Source: Streptomyces inusitatus
GTDB lineage: Bacteria; Actinomycetota; Actinomycetes; Streptomycetales; Streptomycetaceae
Assembly (NCBI RefSeq): GCF_014651115.1
Contig: NZ_BMWG01000010.1
Coordinates: forward strand, 1-45,146
DNA length: 45,146 nt
Direction of reading: 5' to 3'
In this document: positions 25,352-33,508 of the stretch, piece by piece
Layout: each line of letters opens with the position of its first letter
Numbering within the stretch: the stretch's first letter is position 1
Position numbers and translations under genes: made by a program
The notes under the pieces: model-generated
Told to the model about the DNA's origin: nothing
Databases searched by the model: none
What the model saw: the letters and a program-made list of their open reading frames with translations, nothing else

Positions 25352-27040
25352 TCAGCCGGCTTCGGCTTCGTCGGTGAGCCGGGCGACCAGGTCGCGCTTG
25401 CTGATCTTGCCGACCGCGGTGAGCGGGAGGGTGTCGAGCACCACGAGCCGGTCGGGGTGCATGAAGTCGGCCAGGCCCCGGTCGGCGAGATAAGCCTTGA
25501 CCTCCTTGATCCGGGGCTGTTCCGCGCCGGGGGCGGCGGTGACCACGGCGCAGACCAGCTCGCCGAGGGTCTCGTCGGGCAGGGGGACCACCGCGGCCTG
25601 GGCGATGCCCGGATGGGCGAGGAGATGTTCCTCCAGCTCCGAGGCGGAGACGTTCTCGCCGCCCCGGTTGACGACGTCCTTGGCGCGGCCCTCGACCACG
25701 AGGTGGCCGGTCGGCAGCCGGCGGACCAGGTCGCCGGTGCGGAAGAAGCCGTCCGGGGAGAACGCCCCGGCGTTGTGCCCGGCCGCCCGGTAGTAGCCGC
25801 GCAGGGTGTACGGGCCCCTGGCCCACAGCTCCCCCACGGTTCCGTCCGCCACCGGGGCTCCGTCCCGGTCGAGTACGCGCACCTCGTCCTGCGGGGAGAG
25901 GGGGCGGCCCTGGGTGGTGGCGACGGTCTCGGGGCCGTCCTCGGGCCGGGTGTAGCTGAGGAGTCCCTCGGCCATGCCGAAGACCTGTTGCAGGGAGCAG
26001 CCGAGGGCGGGCGGGATCCGGCGGGCCAGGTCGGGGTCGAGGCGTGCGCCGCCCACCTGGAGGAGCCGCAGCGAGGAGAGGTCCTCCGGGGCCCACTCGG
26101 CGTACTCCGTCCACAGCCGGGCCATCGGCGGCACCAGGGCGGTGACCGTGACGCCTTCGCGTTCGATGAGGGGGAAGGCGACGTCGGGGCTGGGGGCGGG
26201 GGCCATCACGGCGGTGCCGCCCGCGCTCCAGATGCCGAGGAGTCCGGGGCAGGCCAGCGGGAAGTTGTGGGCGGCGGGGAGGGCGGCCAGATAGACGTCG
26301 GCCGGGCCCAGCCCGCAGACCTCGGCGCTGGCTCGGGCGTTGTAGGCGTAGTCGTCGTGGGTACGGGGGATGAGTTTGGGTTTGCCGGTGGTGCCGCCGG
26401 AGACCAGCAGGACGGCGGGGGCCGAGGGGTCCGCGGTGGGCAGCGGGCCCGGTTCGGCGCTCACCGAGTCGAGCGCGGTGAAGGGTCCGGGGTCCCCGGC
26501 GACCAGGATGTGCCGCAGGCTGGGGACGCGTTCGGCGACCTCGGCGGCGAGCGCGCGGTGGTCGAAGCCCGCGTACCGGTCGGGTACGACGTAGGCGACG
26601 GCCTCGGAGAGCGCGGCCAGATGGGCGATCTCGGAGCGCCGGTGCGCCGGGAGGGTGAGGACGGGGACCGCGGCGCAGCGGGCCAGCGCGAACAGCAGCA
26701 CGGCGAAGTCGGCGCTGTTGGGGAGCTGGACCAGGACCCGGTCGCCGGGGGCGATGCCGAGGGAGAGGAGTCCGGCGGCGAGGGTGTCGGCGCGGCGGTC
26801 CAGTTCGGTGTAGCTGAGGCGCAGGTCCCCGAAGACGAGGGCGGTGCGGTCGCCGGAGCGGGCGGCCCAGGTGCGCGGCAGCTCGCCGAGGGCGGTGCCG
26901 CGCCAGTGGCCGAGGTCGCGGTAGCGGCGGGCGTCCTCGGCGGGCCAGGGGGTGAAGGCGGGGCCGTCGGGGAGGCTCGCGGGCCCGGGAGGGCCCTCGG
27001 GTGCGGAGGGTGCGGAGGGTGCGGAGGGTATGGAGGTCAT
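25352..27040 (-). CDS. Salicyl-AMP ligase (stand-alone aryl adenylation enzyme)
   Basis: 562 aa, DhbE/EntE/MbtA/PchD group. It activates an aryl acid with ATP and loads it on the aryl carrier domain encoded just upstream. Seen: VLLVSGGTTGKPKLIPRT (210-227), the P-loop-like A3 motif; AAHNFPLACPG (256-266), the aryl pocket; FRTGDLVRR; and KISKR near the C-terminus with the adenylation lysine. Within the pocket, N259 should contact the 2-hydroxyl, and C264 stands where 2,3-dihydroxybenzoate enzymes such as DhbE have Ser; Cys there is the salicylate pattern. The N-terminus has a SAPSAPSAP repeat from a 9-bp DNA repeat. The ATG at 27040 overlaps the previous stop by ATGA. A salicylate synthase two genes upstream supports the substrate. 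Confidence 0.93.
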   Translation of the reverse strand: MTSIPSAPSAPSAPEGPPGPASLPDGPAFTPWPAEDARRYRDLGHWRGTALGELPRTWAARSGDRTALVFGDLRLSYTELDRRADTLAAGLLSLGIAPGDRVLVQLPNSADFAVLLFALARCAAVPVLTLPAHRRSEIAHLAALSEAVAYVVPDRYAGFDHRALAAEVAERVPSLRHILVAGDPGPFTALDSVSAEPGPLPTADPSAPAVLLVSGGTTGKPKLIPRTHDDYAYNARASAEVCGLGPADVYLAALPAAHNFPLACPGLLGIWSAGGTAVMAPAPSPDVAFPLIEREGVTVTALVPPMARLWTEYAEWAPEDLSSLRLLQVGGARLDPDLARRIPPALGCSLQQVFGMAEGLLSYTRPEDGPETVATTQGRPLSPQDEVRVLDRDGAPVADGTVGELWARGPYTLRGYYRAAGHNAGAFSPDGFFRTGDLVRRLPTGHLVVEGRAKDVVNRGGENVSASELEEHLLAHPGIAQAAVVPLPDETLGELVCAVVTAAPGAEQPRIKEVKAYLADRGLADFMHPDRLVVLDTLPLTAVGKISKRDLVARLTDEAEAG

Positions 27041-30000
27041 CGGCCGTCCTCCTGACCGGGTGCACGGGCGGCGTCGAGCCGGGTGGCGACCTCGTCGTCG
27101 CTCAGCGCCTCGATGTCGAGGAAGAGCTGGGCGACCCTCTCCAGCCGGCCGGGGTCGGGGTGGGCGGCGGCCAGCGCGCGGGCCAGTCCGGCGACGGTGG
27201 GGGCGGCGAAGAGCATCCGCACGGAGGCCTGTGGGGCGTCCAGTGCCTCCCTCAGCCGGGCGATGATCCCCGTGGCGCGCACCGAGTCGCCGCCGAGCGC
27301 GAAGAGTTCCTCGTCGGCCGCGACGTCCTTGACGCCGAGGGTCTGCTGCCAGATGTGGGCGACGGCCCGCTCCAGCGGGGTGCCCGGCGCCGTACGGGCG
27401 GGGCCCGGGCTCTGCCGGGCCGTCAGCGCGGCGAGCGCGGCGCGGTCGGTCTTGCCGTTGGCGGTGAGCGGGACGGCGTCCAGGACGGTGATCCGGTCGG
27501 GCACCATGTGCGGCGGGAGCCGGTCGCGGAGGGCTTCGCGGAGGGCTTCGGGCGTGGTGTCGGACGCGCTGTGCGCTCCGGCCGGGACGACGGCCGCGGT
27601 GAGGGCGGCGGGGCTGCCCGCGGCGAGGGCGACGGCGGAGCGGACCCGGGGGTCCGCGGTGAGAGCGGCCTCCACCTCGCCGAGTTCGACGCGGAAGCCC
27701 CGGATCTTCACCTGGTGGTCGCGGCGGCCCAGGAATTCGATGCCGTCGACGGGGGTCCAGCGGGCCTGGTCGCCGGTGCGGTACCAGCGCCTGCCCAGGT
27801 GTTCGACGAAGCGGTCGGCGGTACGCCCGGGGTCGCCCCGGTAGCCGAGGGCGACGCCGTCGCCGCCGATCCACAGCTCGCCGGGCACCCAGTCGGGGCA
27901 GTCCCGGCCGAGGTGGTCCACCACCCGGCAGACGACATTGCGCAGCGGTGTTCCGTAGGGGACGCAGTGCCAGTGCGGCGGCACGGTCCCCACCTCGCGG
28001 ACGGTGGAGTGGATGGCGGTCTCGGTGGTGCCGCCCAGGGCGACGAACCGGCAGCCGGGGACCTTCGCGGCGAGCCTTCCGGGCAGTTCGGGGGCGACCC
28101 GGTCGCCGCCGAGCAGGACCAGCCGCAGGCTGTCGCCGGGGTCGTTCGCGCCGGTGAGCAGCATGTCCAGCAGCGCGGGTACGCAGTTGAGGACCGTGAC
28201 GCGGTGGCGTCGGGCCAGTTCGGCCCAGCGCGCGGCGTCGCGGCGGTCGTCCTGGTCGGGGAAGACGACCGCGCCGCCGGTGGAGAGCGGGGCGAAGAGA
28301 TCGAAGACCGACATGTCGAAGTCGAGGGCGGAGAGGGCGAGGGTGCGGTCGCCCGGGCCCAGTGAGTAGCGCTCGGCGAGGTCGTCGAGGGTGTTCACGA
28401 CGGCCCGGTGCGGCACGTCGACGCCCTTGGGCTCGCCGGTGGACCCGGAGGTGAACAGCAGATACGCGGGGCGCTCCGGATCGTCGTCCGTCCCGTCCCC
28501 GGGCTCCCCCGTACCGCCGGAGACCGGGGCGGGCAGCGGCGGGACCTGGAGCGCGGCGGGCAGCGGCAGGGCGCGCCCGGAGTCCTCGGCGGCGTCCGGG
28601 CCGGGGTGGCCGGCGGTGACGGTGACGGAGAGTCCCGCGGTCTCGGTGATGCGGGCGGCGCGGGCGGGCGGCTGGTCCACCCCGATGGGCGTGTAGGAGC
28701 CCCCGGCGGCCAGCACTCCGAGGACGGCGACGGCCTGGCCCGGCCCCTTGGGGAGGGTCACTCCGACGGGGTCGCCGGGGCGCACTCCCCGGGCGGCCAG
28801 CGCCGCCGCGACCCGCAGGGCGCGGTCGGCGAGGTCGCCGTAGGTCATCGTGCCGTCGTCGCCCCAGAGCAGCGCCGGGGCGTGCGGATTCCGCCGGGCC
28901 AGGGTGAAGAAGTCCTGGTGGAGCGGGCGGTCTCGGCGGGGCCGCCCGGTGTCGTTGGCGCGGGCGCGGGCCGCGGGCTGCGCCGCGGGCGGCAGATCGT
29001 CGACGGGCAGGTCCCAGGCGGGGCCGTCCTCGGCGAGCCGGTGCACCAGCCGTTCGAAGGCGCCGAACATGGCCTCGGCCGTACCGGGGGCCAGTTCGTC
29101 CTCCCGGATGTCCCAGTTGACCAGCAGACCGCCGCCGAGTTCGGTGATCTGGGCGTCGAGCAGCACCTGGGGGCCCTGGGAGACGATCCACACCGGGTCG
29201 CCGAAGGCGGCGCGCACGGTGGGGTGGAAGAGTTCGCCGAGGTTGAGTGCGCTGGTGAAGACCACGGGGGCCAGCACCTGTTCACCGGCCCGCCGGGTGA
29301 GGTCGCGCAGCACCTCGACGCCGGAGTGGTCGGCGTGGGCCATGTCCGCGTGCATCCGGGTCTGGATCGCGTGGGCGCGGTCGGCGAAGGGCAGCGGCTC
29401 GGTGAGGTCCACGTCGAGGAGGACGGAGCCGGTGAAGTCGCCGATGATCCGGTCGATGTGCGGGTGGAGCGGCTCGCGGTCGAACAGCGGCACATTGAGC
29501 AGGAACCGGGGGGTGGCCGACCAGGCCCCGATGACCTCGGCGAAGGCGGTCGCCACGGTCATCGCCGGGGTCAGTCCGCGCCGCCTGGCGGCTTCGGTGA
29601 GCCGGCCGCGCGCCTCGGGGCCGAGGACGAAGTGCCGGCGGGTGACACGGGCGGCGGCCGTCCGGTCCGGCTCGGGGGCCAGGGGGAGTTCGGGCGCGCC
29701 GGGGAGGTGGGGCAGCCGCTCCCGCCAGTGGTCGGCGGCCGTCCGCGCGGCTTCGGGGCGGGCGGCGCGGTACTGGCGGTAGCTGTAGTCGATGGCGGGC
29801 AGTTCGGTGTCCGGCTCGGTGTGCAGACGGGCGAGGTCGGCGAGGAGGATCCGGTAGCTGACCGCGTCGGCGGCGACCATGTCCACATCGAGGTGGAGAC
29901 GGGTGCGGTCGCCGGGGAGCAGGCTGAGCGCGGTGGAGAAGACCTCGCCCCGGTCGATGCCGAGCAGTTGGTGGGAGAGGGTCTGCCGGATGTCTTCGAG

Positions 30001-30612
30001 CCGCCGTTCGAGGGCGGGTCCGTCGAGCCCGCGCAGATCGTGCACGGTCAGCCCGCGCCAGCCGGAGCGGGCCTCGATCCGCTGGCGTCCGTCGTCGGTG
30101 AAGCGGGCGCGGAGCATCGCGTGGCGCTCCACCAGCCGTTCCAGCGCGGTGCGTAAGACCGCCGGGTCGACGCCTTGGCCGGGGGCGGTGTCGAACTCGG
30201 TGTAGAGGTGCGCGGCGACGCCGCCGAGCCGCTGTCCGTCGGTGCGGCCGATCCAGTAGGCGTGCTGCATCACCGCGAGGGGGAACTCGGCGCCTTCACC
30301 GCCGTCGCCGTACCTGCCGCCGTCCTTCTCGCCGTCCTCCGCCTCCGTCTCCGTCTCCGCCCCGGCGGGCGTTTCGGGGGTACGGGCGGTGAGCAGCCCG
30401 GTCCAGGCCGCGAGCGTGGGGTTCTCGGCGAGTTCGGCGAAGTTCACCATGAGGCCGCCGCGCCGCCAGCCGCCGATCAGACGCATCACCGCGATGGATC
30501 CGAGGCCCAGCGCGAAGAGATTGGCGTTCTCGTCGATCGCCCCGGGCTCCTCGTCGACGAGTTCGGCGATCGTCCGGCGCAGCGCCTCGGGGGTGGGTTC
30601 GTGTGAGGTCAT
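27037..30612 (-). CDS. NRPS ArCP-Cy-A-PCP, salicylate loading and azoline-forming module
   Basis: 1191 aa. ArCP about 5-78 with FALGLGSIAVMRL (Ser39); acidic linker about 85-108; Cy domain about 110-545 with the heterocyclization motif DxxxxDxxS at D244-D249-S252 replacing HHxxxDG; A domain about 555-1030 with LLFTSGSTGEPKG (719-731); PCP with FALGGDSVRA (Ser1110); then a C-terminal tail of about 40 residues. The A-domain code reads about DMFNLGLIHK: it shares N and L positions with Cys codes (DLYNLSLIWK) but is not a clear Cys, Ser or Thr match. Cy domains condense and cyclize one of these three, so the product is hydroxyphenyl-thiazoline or -oxazoline. ATGA overlaps on both sides. Start ATG at 30612; longer readings upstream are out-of-frame overlap with salicylate synthase. 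Confidence 0.93.
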   Translation of the reverse strand: MTSHEPTPEALRRTIAELVDEEPGAIDENANLFALGLGSIAVMRLIGGWRRGGLMVNFAELAENPTLAAWTGLLTARTPETPAGAETETEAEDGEKDGGRYGDGGEGAEFPLAVMQHAYWIGRTDGQRLGGVAAHLYTEFDTAPGQGVDPAVLRTALERLVERHAMLRARFTDDGRQRIEARSGWRGLTVHDLRGLDGPALERRLEDIRQTLSHQLLGIDRGEVFSTALSLLPGDRTRLHLDVDMVAADAVSYRILLADLARLHTEPDTELPAIDYSYRQYRAARPEAARTAADHWRERLPHLPGAPELPLAPEPDRTAAARVTRRHFVLGPEARGRLTEAARRRGLTPAMTVATAFAEVIGAWSATPRFLLNVPLFDREPLHPHIDRIIGDFTGSVLLDVDLTEPLPFADRAHAIQTRMHADMAHADHSGVEVLRDLTRRAGEQVLAPVVFTSALNLGELFHPTVRAAFGDPVWIVSQGPQVLLDAQITELGGGLLVNWDIREDELAPGTAEAMFGAFERLVHRLAEDGPAWDLPVDDLPPAAQPAARARANDTGRPRRDRPLHQDFFTLARRNPHAPALLWGDDGTMTYGDLADRALRVAAALAARGVRPGDPVGVTLPKGPGQAVAVLGVLAAGGSYTPIGVDQPPARAARITETAGLSVTVTAGHPGPDAAEDSGRALPLPAALQVPPLPAPVSGGTGEPGDGTDDDPERPAYLLFTSGSTGEPKGVDVPHRAVVNTLDDLAERYSLGPGDRTLALSALDFDMSVFDLFAPLSTGGAVVFPDQDDRRDAARWAELARRHRVTVLNCVPALLDMLLTGANDPGDSLRLVLLGGDRVAPELPGRLAAKVPGCRFVALGGTTETAIHSTVREVGTVPPHWHCVPYGTPLRNVVCRVVDHLGRDCPDWVPGELWIGGDGVALGYRGDPGRTADRFVEHLGRRWYRTGDQARWTPVDGIEFLGRRDHQVKIRGFRVELGEVEAALTADPRVRSAVALAAGSPAALTAAVVPAGAHSASDTTPEALREALRDRLPPHMVPDRITVLDAVPLTANGKTDRAALAALTARQSPGPARTAPGTPLERAVAHIWQQTLGVKDVAADEELFALGGDSVRATGIIARLREALDAPQASVRMLFAAPTVAGLARALAAAHPDPGRLERVAQLFLDIEALSDDEVATRLDAARAPGQEDGR

Positions 30613-32003
30613 CGGTCTGTCGCTCCGAAGTCGCGGTTGCGCGGGTCGCGGGGCCCTTCGGGGCTGCCGGCGTCGGACGGCGTGCGGGGTACGAGGAATC
30701 TGCTGGTGCTGCGGAGCTTCTCGCAGGTCTCCTCGAACTCGCGCTCGGGAGTGGAGTGTTCGACGATGCCGGCCCCGGCGCGCAGCCAGGTGCGGCCGTC
30801 GCGCTGGAAGACGGTCCGCAGGACGAGGGCGGCGTCGAGGGAGCCGTCCGCGTCGGCGGTGAGGACCGCGCCGCTGTACAGGCCCCGGGGGAGGCTCTCG
30901 TACCGGTGGATCGCGGTGCAGGCGGCGGCCTTGGGGAGGCCGGAGGCCGTGACGGCGGGGAAGAGCGCGGCCAGCGCGTGCCAGGCGTTGCGGCCGGGGG
31001 CGAGGCGTGCGCCGACCCGGGAGGCGAGGTGCTGGACGCTGCCCCGTCTGCGTACGTTCATGAACTCGTCCACGGTGACGGAGCCGCGCTCGGACATCGG
31101 GTACAGCTCTTCGCAGGCGGCCTTGACCGATATCGCGTGCTCGAAGATCTCCTTGGGGTCGGCGAGGAGTTCTTCGTGGCGGTCGTGGTCGGCCGCCGGG
31201 TCGCCGGTCAGGGCCCGGGTGCCGGCCAGTGGCTGGGTGGAGATCCGGCCGTGCGCGTCGACCTCGACGACGGTCTCCGGGCTGAATCCGGCCGCCCGGT
31301 GGACTCCGAGGTCCAGCAGGAAGGAGCGGGCGGGGGTGTTGCCCCGGCGGCCCAGCAGATAGGTGGCGGCGAGGTCGATCTCCTGCGGCACCGGGACGAC
31401 CCGGGAGAGGATGACCTTCTGGAGCTGTCGTGCCCGGATGTCCTCGACGGCGGCGGCGACGGCCTTGCGGTACTCCTCGCCGAGTTCGCCCTCGTCGAGG
31501 TCGAGCGGCGCTCCGGCGGCCGGGGCGGGTTCCTTGGCGAGCAGTTCGGCCAGCGCGGGCAGGGCCCCGGGGTCCAGGGCGCGCAGGGTGGCCTCCCCGT
31601 CCTGCCAGCGGACCTCGGTCTCGGGGACGATGAGATGCAGCAGCGGTTCCGGACCGGCGAGCTGGGGCAGGCCGTGCAGGAAGTACGCCAGCTCGAACCC
31701 GGCCCAGCCGTAGGCGCGCCATCCGGGCAGCGGGCAGGCGGCGAGGAGGTCGGCTATCTGCTGGAGGGGTGCGGGGCCGGTCGCCAGGGTGCGGTCGCCG
31801 AAGCTGTCCCGCACCTCGATCCGGTCCGGGTAGAGCAGCAGTTCATAGGCGGCGCCGGCCCCGAAGGACCACTGGCCCGCGCGCTCGTAGAGCACATGGG
31901 GCGCGGTGGAGGCCCCGGCCAGGGAGGCGGCGACCGCGAGGGGGTCGCCGAGGGCGCCGACGGTGGCGGATCGGTAGCCGGATCGATCGGAAAGTGTGGT
32001 CAC
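30609..32003 (-). CDS. Salicylate synthase (MbtI/Irp9/YbtS type)
   Basis: 464 aa, matching the one-enzyme salicylate synthases (about 430-455 aa) that turn chorismate into isochorismate and then salicylate plus pyruvate. Chorismate-binding motifs: LQKVILSRVV (K196, aligning with the MbtI general base), GFSPETVVEV (E243, probable general acid), STQPLAGTRA (256-264), FEHAISVKAACEEL, and near the end RAGAGIVEHSTPEREFEETCEKL, almost the same as MbtI from memory. The closing EREFEET and the earlier FEH segment hold magnesium ligands. No isochorismatase or separate pyruvate lyase gene is visible, which fits salicylate rather than dihydroxybenzoate. GTG start at 32003, with no good ribosome site of its own; a short upstream ORF ends over it. 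ATGA overlap with the next gene. Confidence 0.9.
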   Translation of the reverse strand: MTTLSDRSGYRSATVGALGDPLAVAASLAGASTAPHVLYERAGQWSFGAGAAYELLLYPDRIEVRDSFGDRTLATGPAPLQQIADLLAACPLPGWRAYGWAGFELAYFLHGLPQLAGPEPLLHLIVPETEVRWQDGEATLRALDPGALPALAELLAKEPAPAAGAPLDLDEGELGEEYRKAVAAAVEDIRARQLQKVILSRVVPVPQEIDLAATYLLGRRGNTPARSFLLDLGVHRAAGFSPETVVEVDAHGRISTQPLAGTRALTGDPAADHDRHEELLADPKEIFEHAISVKAACEELYPMSERGSVTVDEFMNVRRRGSVQHLASRVGARLAPGRNAWHALAALFPAVTASGLPKAAACTAIHRYESLPRGLYSGAVLTADADGSLDAALVLRTVFQRDGRTWLRAGAGIVEHSTPEREFEETCEKLRSTSRFLVPRTPSDAGSPEGPRDPRNRDFGATDR

Positions 32004-32044
32004 CGCACGCTCACTGCATGCTGAAGGTGCTCCGTGGTCCGCAT
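32000..32044 (-). CDS. Possible 14-codon leader ORF coupled to salicylate synthase
   Basis: MRTTEHLQHAVSVR, ATG at 32044 with AGAAGAGGA about 7 bases upstream. Its TGA overlaps the GTG of salicylate synthase as GTGA. The main gene lacks a clear ribosome site at that GTG, so reinitiation after this mini-ORF would explain its translation, as at the other overlapping junctions in the operon. No recognisable attenuator codon run. It could be chance. Confidence 0.4.
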   Translation of the reverse strand: MRTTEHLQHAVSVR

Positions 32045-32160
32045 GGGAAGTCCTCTTCTGGCAGCACAGAGTGCGCCGTGACAGATTCAGGTCCTGGACG
32101 GCTCAGAGGCAGGTTCGCACCTGCTGATGAGGGGGGGTGTACGCGAACGGGTACGGCGGG

Positions 32161-32331
32161 TCAGCGGGGCGCGGGGGCCCGGGCGTCCCGCTCCATCCGG
32201 CGTATGAGGCTCTGCGGACGCATGTCGGTCCACTGCCGTTCGTTGTGCTCCGGGCACGAGGAGCGAGTGCCTTCACTGTCGACCGGGGCGTAGAAGGTTC
32301 CGCTGTCGTCGTCAAAGGGGTTCGTCGTCAT
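32161..32331 (-). CDS. Short MbtH-like protein missing the central family segment
   Basis: 56 aa against about 65-75 for MbtH proteins, which bind and activate NRPS adenylation domains. The start MTTNPFDDDSGTFYAPVDSEG and the end QWTDMRPQSLIRRMERD are plainly MbtH. The middle, where the family has S-x-W-P, P-x-G-W and a leucine-containing helix, is replaced by a short TRSSCPEHNER. The conserved tryptophans that grip the A domain, apart from the one in WTD, are therefore absent. The frame is intact with no stop or frameshift, so this is either an in-frame deletion product that no longer works or a minimal variant. First gene of the siderophore operon, 64 bp after the iron box at 32396-32414 and 157 bp before salicylate synthase. 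Confidence 0.8.
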   Translation of the reverse strand: MTTNPFDDDSGTFYAPVDSEGTRSSCPEHNERQWTDMRPQSLIRRMERDARAPAPR

Positions 32332-32395
32332 GGACGAGTTGATCCTTACGTCGTCGGCCTGGGGTTCCCGTGCCATGATCCACTCACATGGATAC

Positions 32396-32414
32396 TTAGG
32401 TAAGTCTAACCTAA
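32396..32414. promoter_or_regulatory. Iron box of the siderophore biosynthetic operon
   Basis: TTAGGTAAGTCTAACCTAA is a near-perfect dyad matching 17 of 19 positions of TTAGGTTAGGCTAACCTAA. It lies 64 bp before the MbtH-like start codon, in an AT-rich patch between the transporter ATPase stop and the biosynthetic operon. A DtxR/IdeR/DmdR1-type repressor with Fe2+ would block the operon here. Confidence 0.9.
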
Positions 32415-32568
32415 TCCCTTCCGTGCGCACCACTGTCACCCATCCCAAATGCCCCTGTTGGAAGGGTAATTAATGACCTTCCGCTTGCGGAACTCGCCGT
32501 AGTCGCAGCAGTTGACGGGGGGAATGGGGAACGGACGGGAGTCCGGCCCTCCGCGTGACGGGCCCGGC

Positions 32569-33435
32569 TCAGCCCCGTCGCGCGCCGTCGGCGGCGAGCA
32601 GCCCGGAGGAGGGCGCGTCCAGCCGGCGGGGGTCGTCGGGCCTGGCGAGGGGGACCACCAGCGGAGTGCCCACCTCCGGGTCGGGGATGATCCGGCAGGC
32701 GAGCCCGAAGACCTCCTCCACCAGCTCCGCCGTGATGATCTTCGAGGGGTCGCCCTGGGCCGCGATCCTGCCGTCCTTCATCACGATCAGATGGGTGGCG
32801 TAGCGGCACGCCTGATTGAGGTCGTGGAGGACCAGGACCAGGGTGTGCCCCTGTCCCCGGTGCAGGTCCCAGCAGAGGTCGAGCACCTCGACCTGGTGGG
32901 CGAGGTCGAGGAAGGTGGTGGGTTCGTCCAGCAGCAGCACCCCGGTCCGCTGGGCGAGGACCATGGCGAGCCAGACCCGCTGGCGCTGCCCGCCGGAGAG
33001 TTCCTCGACGAAGCGGTCGGCCAGCTCCAGGACGCCGGTCATCTCCATGGCCTCGACCACCGCGCGCTCGTCCTCGGCGGACCACTGGCGGAGCATCCGC
33101 TGATGCGGATAGCGCCCGCGCGCCACCAGGTCGCCGACGGTGATGCCGCCGGGGGCGGTGGAGGTCTGCGGCAGCAGTCCGAGCCGCCGCGCCACCTCCT
33201 TCGCGGAGTAGGAGGAGATCGGCGCGGAGTCCAGCCGGACTGTCCCGGCTCTCGGTTTGATCATTCGGGAGAGGGCCTTGAGCAGGGTGGACTTGCCGCA
33301 GGCGTTCGGCCCGACGATCACCGTGAAGGAGCCGTCCGGGATGCGGACGTCCAGGGCGCTGGCCACCACCCGCTCGTCGTAGGCCAGGGTGAGGCCCTCG
33401 CCCTGGAGCCGGACACCGTGCGCGGAGTCGCTCAT
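32569..33435 (-). CDS. Ferric-siderophore ABC transporter ATPase (FecE/FepC family)
   Basis: 288 aa. Walker A GPNACGKST (about 42-50), ABC signature LSGGQRQR, Walker B VLLLDEPTTFLD and switch histidine in LVLHDLNQA. The family of siderophore importers is indicated by GLLPQTSTAPGGITVGDLVARGRYPHQ. It would power import through the two permeases encoded immediately upstream. The ATG at 33435 is 73 bp after the second permease gene, so the three genes form one operon from the iron box at 35847-35865. Confidence 0.94.
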   Translation of the reverse strand: MSDSAHGVRLQGEGLTLAYDERVVASALDVRIPDGSFTVIVGPNACGKSTLLKALSRMIKPRAGTVRLDSAPISSYSAKEVARRLGLLPQTSTAPGGITVGDLVARGRYPHQRMLRQWSAEDERAVVEAMEMTGVLELADRFVEELSGGQRQRVWLAMVLAQRTGVLLLDEPTTFLDLAHQVEVLDLCWDLHRGQGHTLVLVLHDLNQACRYATHLIVMKDGRIAAQGDPSKIITAELVEEVFGLACRIIPDPEVGTPLVVPLARPDDPRRLDAPSSGLLAADGARRG

Positions 33436-33508
33436 GTCGTTCCCTGCCCGCTTCCGAAGTGGTGTGGTGCGCAGTGGATTCCGGCGACGTCCCGGCGGGG
33501 GCGCGCCA

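Noticed and set aside
27037..31722. Longer 1561-aa reading of the ArCP-Cy-A-PCP gene
   Set aside because: The added 370 residues are Arg/Pro-rich and overlap salicylate synthase out of frame; the ATG at 30612 with ATGA overlap gives a proper ArCP start.
32161..32448. 95-aa reading of the MbtH-like gene from an upstream start
   Set aside because: It would run across the iron box and add a segment without MbtH similarity; MTTNPFDDD at 32331 is the family start.
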